NCBI GenBank assembly: GCA_029564465.1
Contig: JAKQPY010000130.1
Location: 1 to 16,845, forward strand
DNA: 16,845 nucleotides
Origin: JAGOEF01 sp029564465
GTDB taxonomy: Bacteria > Bacteroidota > Bacteroidia > Bacteroidales > ML635J-15
Direction: 5' to 3'
How positions within the stretch are numbered: position 1 is the stretch's first letter; each line of letters opens with the position of its first letter. The notes beneath the pieces are model-generated. The model searched no databases and was not told the DNA's origin. It saw only the letters and a program-made list of their open reading frames with translations. Shown one piece after another: positions 7,949-15,177 of the stretch. A program made the translations under genes and the position numbers.

Positions 7949-10900
7949 ATGTTTAAGATTGAAAAACACCCCATACTCGATGTTCCGCAACCCGAACAGC
8001 TCAGCTTCAGTTATAATGGCGAAACGGTGCAGGCGCAACAAGGGTTTACCATTGCAGCAGCGCTCCATCAGGCCGGTTTTCCGGTACACAGCCATTCGCT
8101 CGAAGGCCGTAACCGTTCGCTCGAATGCGGCATTGGCAAATGCGGTGCCTGCGAAATGCTTGTCGATGGTAATATCCGCCGAATTTGCATAACCCCTGTG
8201 GATGGTGTTCGCGAAGTGTGCGAGATTCCCAAAGACTATATGCCCGAAGCCAATTTCGGGGCAAAAACCGAATTCACCAACACCTTCAAAACCTGCGTTG
8301 CTATTATTGGAGCCGGACCTGCAGGTCTTGCCGCCCGCGAAATGCTGAATCAACACGGAATCTCGAATATTGTAATTGATAATAACTCGAAAATTGGTGG
8401 TCAGTTTCTCATGCAAACCCACCAGTTCTTCTTCTTCGAAAGTGAGAAGAAGTTCGGGGGCATGCGTGGTTTCGATATTGCAACCACACTGGCCGGCGAC
8501 GATCACACCGGAATAATGCTCAACTCAACGGTTTGGGACATCCTCGAAGGGCATCGCATTGCAGTGAAAAACATTGCCACTGCCGAAATATACTACGTCA
8601 TTGCCGATTACCTGATTGTTGCTGCCGGTGCCATTCCGTTTATGCCTTCGTTTGGCAACGATGATGTGCCGGGCGTTTACACAGCGGCTGTCGTGCAGAA
8701 AATGATGAACAACGAATATACCCTTCTCGGGAAAAACGTATTAACGGTGGGTGCGGGCAACATCGGATACCTCACCTCGTATCAGCTGATGCAGGCCGGG
8801 GCAACCGTAAAAGCCATCATCGAAGCCCAGGCTTTCGAAGGCGGATTTCCGGTGCAGGCAAACAGGGTGCGACGTCTTGGCATTCCTGTAATGACCGGAC
8901 ACATACTCGTGGAAGCCATTCCCAATAAGAACTATTCAGGTGTAATTGGTGCTGTGGTTGCCAAATGCGAGAACTTCAAAGCCATTCCGGGTACCGAAAA
9001 AGCCATCTATGGAATCGATACCATTAACATCTGCACCGGCCTTGTTCCCGACGATCAACTGATGATTAAGGGAGAACTGGTATTTGGCCGAAACGCCTAT
9101 TCGGTGGGTGATGCCCTGCGCATTGGCGAAGGAACCAGCGCAGTACTTAGGGGTAAACAGGCAGCCTACGAAATTCTCGACAGGATGGGAGTGAGGTACA
9201 AATTTGATGATTACCTGAGCCTCTCGAAAGAATATATCGACTCGATGCAGCATCCCGTAAGGATAATCGACGAACCCTATAAGCCTGCCCGCGAAAGGGC
9301 CGAAGCCAAACCTTATGTGCTGATAGACTGTCTCTACGGATTCGCATGCAACCCATGTGCTTTTGCATGTCCACATGGCGCCATCACCAAGTCGTCAACC
9401 AGTACGGTGCCACAGATTGACTTCGATAAATGTATCGGATGCATGGAATGTGTGTATCAGTGTCCCGGACTTGCCATTTTCGGATACAGCGAGAAAAAGG
9501 ATTGGTTGTTCCTGCCCATCGAATACGAAGTAGCCGAAGGCAGCGAGGTATTTCTGGTGGATAACAACGGACAAAAACTGGGCGAAGGTGTAGTTGAGAA
9601 AATACTGAGGAAACCCAATAAGACGCATGTTGCCCGGGTTAAGTCGCTGAACCTGCATGGTGCCGAATTGATGAAGGCACGCGGCTTTATTGTGAAACAA
9701 AACTATCCGCAACCGGTCGATATCAAAAACCTGAATAAAGACTTTACATCAGAAACCTATATTTGCCATTGCGACGATGTGAAACTCAGCGAAATTATGA
9801 ATGTAATCGGCGACCGTCGTTACATTTCGGTTGACGAAGTAAAACACACCACCCGGTTGGGAATGGGTGCTTGTCGTGGAAAACGCTGCATCAAAAGGCT
9901 GAAACAAACCATTGCCCCCTATGGTGTCGAAATTGTTGGCGATGCCACTCCACGCGGACCCTTGTCGAACCAGTTGAGCATGGGCGAACTCTATCCGAAA
10001 AGCCATCACGAAAAAGTGTTTACCCATGTAAACAAATCGGCAGTTAAACGCATTAAGGTGCAGTCGCTGGTAGCCGGTGGCGGTATGGCCGGAAGTGCTG
10101 TGTTCCGCTATTTGGCCGAAGCCGGCCTGCAACCCGTGCTGATTAATCACGAGAGGGGTGCCTCGTGGCGCAATATCGCCGGTGGAAGACCCGCTTTCTC
10201 GTTACCGGCTCTTGCCGATATCGCCATGAAAAACCGCGATATTTTCGAACAACTGCAGCAGCGTCACAATGTGGACTATCGCCCCATTCGATATGTGAGC
10301 TTTGCCCACGACGATGCCACCTACAAAGCACTCGATGCTTCGCGTGCATGGAGCAACGCGTTTATGGTTGACCCGAAAGACTTCAGAAAAGAGATCTCAC
10401 CCTACTTCAATGCCAGTTTACAGAAGTATAATGCAGCCCTGATTACCCACGATTGCTGGCAGGCAACCCCGGGAAGGGTTATCGATTTGGTGCGCCGCAT
10501 CGGTATTGAGGCCGGTGGGGTGATTCTCGAAGATTGTAAACTGATTGATCTTCAGAAAGAGGGTAACAACGTAGTGGCTTTGGTACAGACACACCATAAA
10601 GAGTATGTGGAGTACGAAACCGAACATTTTGTAAATGCGCTGGGCCCCAATGCCGGTGAATTCGCATTGAAACTGGGACTCGAAACCGGTTTGTATCCGG
10701 TGAAACATCAGGCTTTTATTACCCGCAGACTGCCATTGCTGGGTAAAGACGGTGCACAACTCGATATGTTAATCGACAGACAGAAGTACAAGGGTTTCTC
10801 GGCTGTTTACGGGCAACAATTAGCCGAAACAGGCCAGATTATCGGTTGTGCATCACCGGCCATCGATCCGCTCGAAACACGTCAGGAACTTAAAATCAAC

Positions 10901-11182
10901 AATAAGGAATTTATCGAAATCGTATCGGAAGTATTTGTCGACTGGATTCCCTCGCTGTCGAACGTGGCATTTCAGGCAGTTTGGTCGGGCTACTATGTGG
11001 AACCACGCTATATTGTCGATCCGGCGCATGGCCTGCTGATTGGTCTGCGTGGGCACGGCTTTATGCTCGGGCAATACCTGGCCAAATTATATGTCGATAA
11101 GCTTATGGGTAAACCGTTTCCCGAATATTTCAACGACTTAAGACTTGACGGGCCCGGACTTTCGGAAGCGGCGTTTAAATAG
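7949..11182 (+). CDS. Five-module FAD/iron-sulfur amine or amino-acid dehydrogenase
   Basis: A 1077-residue cytoplasmic oxidoreductase that joins modules normally split among subunits of hydrogen cyanide synthase, opine oxidase and D-hydroxyproline or dye-linked proline dehydrogenases. Order: (1) plant-type 2Fe-2S domain, Cys 60, 65, 68 and 80; (2) FAD/NAD Rossmann enzyme with GAGPAG at 121-126 and a second GAGNIG at 268-273; (3) ferredoxin-like 4Fe-4S domain with Cys 461, 467, 470, 474 and Cys 495, 498, 501, 505; (4) BFD-like 2Fe-2S domain, Cys 606, 608, 642 and 647; (5) DAO-type FAD domain from about 704 to the end, with GGGMAG at 710-715 and a C-terminal GLRGHGFMLG. The last domain probably oxidises an amino acid or cyclic amine, and electrons pass through the clusters to the middle flavin or an external carrier. 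The substrate cannot be read from sequence. The first 4Fe-4S motif has unusual spacing. It is monocistronic as far as visible, with no clear promoter match. Confidence 0.9.
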   Translation: MFKIEKHPILDVPQPEQLSFSYNGETVQAQQGFTIAAALHQAGFPVHSHSLEGRNRSLECGIGKCGACEMLVDGNIRRICITPVDGVREVCEIPKDYMPEANFGAKTEFTNTFKTCVAIIGAGPAGLAAREMLNQHGISNIVIDNNSKIGGQFLMQTHQFFFFESEKKFGGMRGFDIATTLAGDDHTGIMLNSTVWDILEGHRIAVKNIATAEIYYVIADYLIVAAGAIPFMPSFGNDDVPGVYTAAVVQKMMNNEYTLLGKNVLTVGAGNIGYLTSYQLMQAGATVKAIIEAQAFEGGFPVQANRVRRLGIPVMTGHILVEAIPNKNYSGVIGAVVAKCENFKAIPGTEKAIYGIDTINICTGLVPDDQLMIKGELVFGRNAYSVGDALRIGEGTSAVLRGKQAAYEILDRMGVRYKFDDYLSLSKEYIDSMQHPVRIIDEPYKPARERAEAKPYVLIDCLYGFACNPCAFACPHGAITKSSTSTVPQIDFDKCIGCMECVYQCPGLAIFGYSEKKDWLFLPIEYEVAEGSEVFLVDNNGQKLGEGVVEKILRKPNKTHVARVKSLNLHGAELMKARGFIVKQNYPQPVDIKNLNKDFTSETYICHCDDVKLSEIMNVIGDRRYISVDEVKHTTRLGMGACRGKRCIKRLKQTIAPYGVEIVGDATPRGPLSNQLSMGELYPKSHHEKVFTHVNKSAVKRIKVQSLVAGGGMAGSAVFRYLAEAGLQPVLINHERGASWRNIAGGRPAFSLPALADIAMKNRDIFEQLQQRHNVDYRPIRYVSFAHDDATYKALDASRAWSNAFMVDPKDFRKEISPYFNASLQKYNAALITHDCWQATPGRVIDLVRRIGIEAGGVILEDCKLIDLQKEGNNVVALVQTHHKEYVEYETEHFVNALGPNAGEFALKLGLETGLYPVKHQAFITRRLPLLGKDGAQLDMLIDRQKYKGFSAVYGQQLAETGQIIGCASPAIDPLETRQELKINNKEFIEIVSEVFVDWIPSLSNVAFQAVWSGYYVEPRYIVDPAHGLLIGLRGHGFMLGQYLAKLYVDKLMGKPFPEYFNDLRLDGPGLSEAAFK

Positions 11183-11351
11183 GATTCAAATTACAAGTTA
11201 CAAACGCTTGCACGAAAGCATGATACTTGCTTATGAAATATTGTTCACAAGTAAATATCATTAAAAGCCGGCAAAGTAGTTTGGGAGCTTGTCGCGGTTT
11301 GCGAAGCTTCAACCTGACGTATTTATCTAAGCGTTGGCTTGTCCTGTTTCG

Positions 11352-12221
11352 TTAAAATTTTCTTACAGCACGCACGTAATGAGGATTTGAGCTTTTTGAT
11401 TCGGGATTCTGGCTGCCATCATAGAAAAGCTGACAACTTGCACTATTGGCACTGTATTCGGTAGAACTCCAATAAAAAGCAATCATATTTCCACCAATCG
11501 TATTTTTGTTTAAATAGATTTTATTCAACTCATCTTTGCTGGGTAAAAACCAATCGTTATAACCCCCCAACACCAGATCGCTGCAAATTCTGGCTGCAAT
11601 TCCCGCAGTATTGCAATCGTTTAAAATGTCGATGGTGTTTTGATTACCGGTTCCCAGCGCAACGCCATCTGCACCTGATATAGTTGTTCCGTGACAACCC
11701 CAATCAGCACCTGTACTTTGATCGGTAGCTGCAACAATCAATCCATGGGGGACGGCAATACTATATCCCGGATCGCCGGGTTGAAGAATATAGGCAATAA
11801 TTCCTCCCTGATAGTTTTGCCCGACTGCCAGAATTGCTGTAATGGTTGTAAAAGTCACCTGACTGCCATAAGCAGTTCCTGCGCTATTGGTGGCATAAGC
11901 CCTCGCATAATAGGTCGTTTCAGGATTTAAACCCGAAATAGCACTGGTAAAGCTGCCCTCCCCGGTACCATCATTAGTTTTGTTGTCGGCAATAGTCGGG
12001 TTTGGGGTGGTGCTCCAACACACCCCTCTAGCCGTAACAGCAGCACTCCCTTCGGAGCTTATGTTACCTCCGCAAGCCGCCGAAGATGATGTAACAGCGC
12101 TGATGGCTGAAGTGGTTACCACGGGTATCTGCTCGTTTTCGTTGTTACAACCGGTAGATAGTAAAACCACGAAAGAGGCTGCCAAAAGGCATAAAACAAT
12201 GAAATTAATTTTCGTTTTCAT
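11352..12221 (-). CDS. Lipoprotein with fibronectin-like and DUF1566-like domains
   Basis: A 289-residue exported lipoprotein, function unknown. It starts with a signal peptide ending in a lipobox (LSTG-C25), so it is predicted to be acylated at Cys25 and held in the membrane. Residues about 33-127 form a fibronectin type III-like module seen in many Bacteroidota surface proteins, with the landmarks TTSAIS, ARGVCWST, NPTIADN, GLNPETTYYARAYATN and a closing VTFTT. Residues about 132-289 resemble the DUF1566/Lcl C-terminal domain: GGYNDWFLPSKDEL (219-232), FYWSSTEYS (249-257) and a final YVRAVRKF. I chose ATG 12221, which gives a classic MKTK signal start, over an in-frame ATG 27 bases upstream. 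It begins the all-minus right part of the window and stands alone. Confidence 0.85.
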   Translation of the reverse strand: MKTKINFIVLCLLAASFVVLLSTGCNNENEQIPVVTTSAISAVTSSSAACGGNISSEGSAAVTARGVCWSTTPNPTIADNKTNDGTGEGSFTSAISGLNPETTYYARAYATNSAGTAYGSQVTFTTITAILAVGQNYQGGIIAYILQPGDPGYSIAVPHGLIVAATDQSTGADWGCHGTTISGADGVALGTGNQNTIDILNDCNTAGIAARICSDLVLGGYNDWFLPSKDELNKIYLNKNTIGGNMIAFYWSSTEYSANSASCQLFYDGSQNPESKSSNPHYVRAVRKF

Positions 12222-12315
12222 GAATGATTGGTTTTTAATTATTGCCATTGATTAATTTGTAAATACGCCAGGTTTTTACTAAAAGTCCTGTCAAATTCAA
12301 ATGAGTTACAGTCAG

Positions 12316-12323
12316 CAAAAATA
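12316..12323 (-). promoter_or_regulatory. Possible -7 element for the lipoprotein gene
   Basis: On the minus strand this reads TATTTTTG, a full match to TAnnTTTG, 95 bases before the chosen ATG. No well-spaced -33 TTTG is present; the nearest is 14 bases away. In an AT-rich stretch the match could be chance. Confidence 0.3.
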
Positions 12324-12341
12324 AAAATAATATAATACAAA

Positions 12342-12478
12342 TGAAACAATGTTGCTTATAGGTCGGCATTAAACGCTTGGTAAAACTATCCCGAGAATTC
12401 TTTAATGAGTTTCACCTGCTTCGGCATCAAAATCCTTAATCTTTGTTTTCCAGGGCTTAGTTATAGGAGTTGTTTGCG
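12342..12478 (-). pseudogene. Relic A of a small helix-turn-helix-like gene
   Basis: Read on the minus strand, the stretch ending in a stop at 12386-12388 encodes RKQLL, an in-frame stop, then LSPGKQRLRILMPKQVK and LIKEFSG. This is nearly the same peptide as the C-terminus of relic B at 14.7 kb (RKQLLELSPGKQ..., ending LIKEFFG). The N-terminal half is absent or unrecognisable. DNA similarity continues past the stop into non-coding sequence (TGAAACaATgTtGCTTATAGG here against TGAAACgATtTcGCTTATAGG there), so the repeated unit is larger than the coding remnant. The internal stop and missing start show it is dead. The rest of 12222-12536 is AT-rich and shows no other gene. Confidence 0.7.
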
Positions 12479-12536
12479 CATTAAATCTACTGTAAATTCT
12501 CGAGTTTTATAAATTAATGATAAAGATGATGTATGA

Positions 12537-13178
12537 CTATCCTCTATTTCTCCAGCGCATGACCGCTTCTCTAATTCCATACCAATAGTTTTTATCAGAC
12601 ACTCTAAAATAAGCTGGGTGGTACGCATCAATAACTAATTTTTCGTTCGAAACCTCTATTGATGCAACTGTACCGTTTTGAAGATATTTCTTTTCAACAT
12701 TTCTTGTGTCAAACCCAAATATAGCACATGCTTCATAAGTAAAAAACTGATATGTTCCACCAAAAATTATAATATTTGGCTTCATATCAATAATTTGCTT
12801 TATGATGAAGCTTTCATATTTGAGGTAAGCATCTTGAATAATTTGATAATCTGATTTTTGGCCACCAGGCATTTTATTAATATTTATGTAACCAACATTC
12901 TTAAATGTATTATAAGATTCTAAATTGTTCGCCAGTGGAATTTCCTCCCAACTTACATCAGGATTAAAAATGCCATAAGTGGCGTAAATCATTTTTCTAA
13001 AGGTAGGAATGCCAAGGGCATTATCAATATGTTGCCCATTATTTATTTCATTACAAATATTGCGTTCCTTATTTTTATCTTCTTCGGAAACGTTACCCTC
13101 TTTTAATATCCACAGAACTTTAGGAATACTATTCTTGTATAGTTCGACGTTGATTATTCCGTCTTTAATCTCTTTCAT
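12537..13178 (-). CDS. Uracil-DNA glycosylase superfamily-like protein
   Basis: A 213-residue soluble protein with the strand and motif order of the UDG superfamily. There is an N-terminal strand VLWILKEGN (21-29), where family members bind the base pocket. A middle strand VGYININKMPGG (95-106) resembles the VYITNxVKxRPP segment of family 4-like enzymes. NIIIFGGTYQFF (135-146) resembles the LGxTAxxxL helix start, and AYHPAYFRV (185-193) supplies the His187-Pro motif B. The usual GxDPG catalytic loop is not evident, so glycosylase activity is uncertain; related Bacteroidota proteins are mostly uncharacterised. The gene is clearly AT-richer than the genes left of 11.2 kb. It starts 34 bases after the upstream minus-strand T9SS gene and may be co-transcribed with it. 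Confidence 0.6.
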   Translation of the reverse strand: MKEIKDGIINVELYKNSIPKVLWILKEGNVSEEDKNKERNICNEINNGQHIDNALGIPTFRKMIYATYGIFNPDVSWEEIPLANNLESYNTFKNVGYININKMPGGQKSDYQIIQDAYLKYESFIIKQIIDMKPNIIIFGGTYQFFTYEACAIFGFDTRNVEKKYLQNGTVASIEVSNEKLVIDAYHPAYFRVSDKNYWYGIREAVMRWRNRG

Positions 13179-13212
13179 TTTTTTTGTTTATTATCTAATT
13201 TTATTTTGTAAG

Positions 13213-14445
13213 TTAGTATACTATGAATTTGCCTTTTAAGTTATTGTATTTATAATAATAAATGCCTTTTTCAAACATGCTAACATCTAAAGTGACTTTT
13301 TCAAAATCGGTGTTTATAATTTGATGTTTAACTACTTGCCCCCAACTATTGTAAATTGTTAGATATGACAAATCTTCAGTGAAATTATATAATGGGATAT
13401 TAACGTATGTATTAGTGGGGTTTGGATATGAATTATATTCAGTTTCAATAACATGACTAAATTGATTTGTGAAGTCAGTTTTTATTATACTGCCATTATC
13501 GCCAACAGCAACTCCGTTATCAATACTTGAAAAATAAACTGAATAAAAGAAAGTCCAAATAGTATCTGTTTGAGACCATGAAAATCCTCCATCTGTTGTC
13601 TTAAGGATTTTGCCAAATATTCCAAAAATATACCCTGTTTGCTCATTTATAAAATAAACTGACTCTAAACGTTGCGATGTTTCAATCAACGTACTTTGCC
13701 ATGTTTGGCCACCATTTATGGTCTTAAAAACTATTCCTTTGTCTTGTCCGTTTATATGGTATTGGCCACCTACAATAAACCCTATTTGCGAATTAAGAAA
13801 ATAAACGGAAGTTAATCTTGCATTAATATTCCCAAAATCTTGCTCATTCCATGTCTCTCCGCCATCCGTGGTTTTTAAAATTCCGCTGTGATTTTCGAAA
13901 TCCGGATTCCCCGTATATAAAAATCCTACAGCAAAACCAATGTTTGGTGTCACAAAATCTATTGACCGCAAATAGTAATCATAACTAGCATTTACAGTCT
14001 TTTGTAGCCAAGTTTCACCTGAATCAGTTGTTTTGTATATACACGGATAACCACCAATATCTCCTGCAACATAACCCGTTTGGTTATCATAAAAATATAC
14101 TGCATTTTTAGTACCCCATCCACTCTCTTTTTCTATCCAAGTTTGACCTCCATCTATAGTTTTAAGAATATGATGATTACCAACAGCAAAACCATTTTCA
14201 GAGTCAGTAAAAAAAATTCCATAAAGAGGAGACGATGTTCCACTATTGAGAGTTAACCATGTGTTACCCCCATCAGTTGTTTTTAAAATTGTCCCATAAT
14301 TACCAGCAATGTACCCAGTATCTATTGATGGAAAATGCACAGAATTCAATATGTTATTTGTGTTGCTTTGAACCCATATCCAGTCTTGAGCATTAAGAAG
14401 ATATGAAGAAACTAAACAGCTAAAAAACAAAAAAAATCTTTTCAT
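13213..14445 (-). CDS. T9SS-exported YCF48/BNR-like beta-propeller protein
   Basis: A 410-residue secreted or surface protein, binding partner unknown. It has a signal peptide (1-19, LLNA-Q). Residues 30-325 are made of propeller-type blades, each with a VYFxxxxxGYxxG strand and a K-T-x-D-G-G-x-T-W turn. Six such turns are visible, near residues 56-63, 96-103, 139-146, 192-199, 242-249 and 283-290. This pattern is seen in YCF48/photosystem assembly-like and BNR/sialidase-like repeats. The C-terminus (339-410) is a type A T9SS sorting domain: YPNPTNTYVNI, then LTIYNSWGQVV and a final FEKGIYYYKY...FIVY. This directs transport across the outer membrane, and the domain is normally removed. It is AT-rich like the downstream UDG-like gene. 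No enzymatic motif is apparent. Confidence 0.88.
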   Translation of the reverse strand: MKRFFLFFSCLVSSYLLNAQDWIWVQSNTNNILNSVHFPSIDTGYIAGNYGTILKTTDGGNTWLTLNSGTSSPLYGIFFTDSENGFAVGNHHILKTIDGGQTWIEKESGWGTKNAVYFYDNQTGYVAGDIGGYPCIYKTTDSGETWLQKTVNASYDYYLRSIDFVTPNIGFAVGFLYTGNPDFENHSGILKTTDGGETWNEQDFGNINARLTSVYFLNSQIGFIVGGQYHINGQDKGIVFKTINGGQTWQSTLIETSQRLESVYFINEQTGYIFGIFGKILKTTDGGFSWSQTDTIWTFFYSVYFSSIDNGVAVGDNGSIIKTDFTNQFSHVIETEYNSYPNPTNTYVNIPLYNFTEDLSYLTIYNSWGQVVKHQIINTDFEKVTLDVSMFEKGIYYYKYNNLKGKFIVY

Positions 14446-15006
14446 GTATAATGGTCTTAGTTTGTTAATAAAGTTTATTCTTAAAAATCAAATAATATAA
14501 TCACCAATATTGAATGTGTTAGAAACAATCGCTTTATTATGTTTAATAACAATTCGCATTTTATTCGCTCTTTTTACACACAAAAATATTTATAAATAAA
14601 TACATAACACAAATGCTAAGCAATAATTTAAGAAATAATTGCTGTAAGAATGACTGATGAAACGATTTCGCTTATAGGACGCTACAGAAGCTTTCTAACC
14701 AAAAAATTCTTTTATAAGTTTCACTTGTTTCGGCATCAAAATTCTTAATCGTTGTTTTCCTGGGCTAAGTTCGAGTAGTTGTTTGCGGATTGGAGTTAGC
14801 CAATTGTAGATGGTGCGGGGTGTGGTATCGTAGTGTAAGTCTTCATCATAATTCGGACAAAAGAGTTTAAAGAATAGGTGTAAAATTATTCAACTACTTC
14901 TATGAGACCAGGCGAAATCACGCAATAGATAAAACTTCAAAGATGACTTGAATTATTTCTTAATTAAAGTGTGAAATCGTGATGAAAGTTCAGGTCGAAT
15001 CATTAT
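14446..15006. other. AT-rich intergenic stretch holding relic B
   Basis: This stretch between two minus-strand T9SS genes carries no intact gene. Its central part (14658-14889) is the larger relic of the helix-turn-helix-like gene described separately. The parts 14446-14657 and 14890-15006 are AT-rich, with stops in all frames and no hairpin with a T tract that I can support. No TAnnTTTG element in a usable position was found upstream of 14445 on the minus strand. Confidence 0.6.
14658..14889 (-). pseudogene. Relic B of a small helix-turn-helix-like gene
   Basis: On the minus strand an open frame of 64 codons runs from just after a stop at 14890-14892 to a TAG at 14695-14697, with no ATG near its start. 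The peptide includes YDTTPRTIYNWLTPIRKQL, then LELSPGKQRLRILMPKQVK and LIKEFFG. The first part looks like a short helix-turn-helix followed by a basic helix; proteins with this pattern in Bacteroidota are small DNA-binding proteins. The missing start and the stop upstream indicate a 5'-truncated gene. Similarity to relic A covers the C-terminal half and about 35 bases beyond the stop. Whether both derive from one mobile element or from a duplicated regulator gene is not decidable here. Confidence 0.6.
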
Positions 15007-15177
15007 TTACTGCACCACAAACCGCGAAACCCGTTTTTCCCCACCCGATTGTACAACCAAAAGGTAGCTTCCTGCCGCCAGCGATTGAATATCAATACGG
15101 GCAGAGGTTCCGCTTGCCTGAGTTTTAAGAAGACAGTTCCCTAAAACATTATAGACCGAAAGGGTAGAGAAAGTCAT
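15007..15177 (-). repeat. T9SS sorting-domain cassette, copy 1
   Basis: The final 171 bases of the YD-like-repeat gene match 16675-16845 with 8 mismatches by hand alignment (about 95%) and no gaps, up to the window edge. Sequence directly beyond the stop codons is not obviously conserved. Confidence 0.92.

Noticed and set aside
7877..8506. Minus-strand open frame opposite the start of the large oxidoreductase
   Set aside because: It is antisense to the 2Fe-2S cysteine codons and the GAGPAG motif, and its translation resembles no protein.
11286..11308. Imperfect hairpin after the large oxidoreductase
   Set aside because: The stem AGCTT/AAGCT with a bulge and CGC/GCG is short and is not followed by a T tract, so it is not a supportable terminator.
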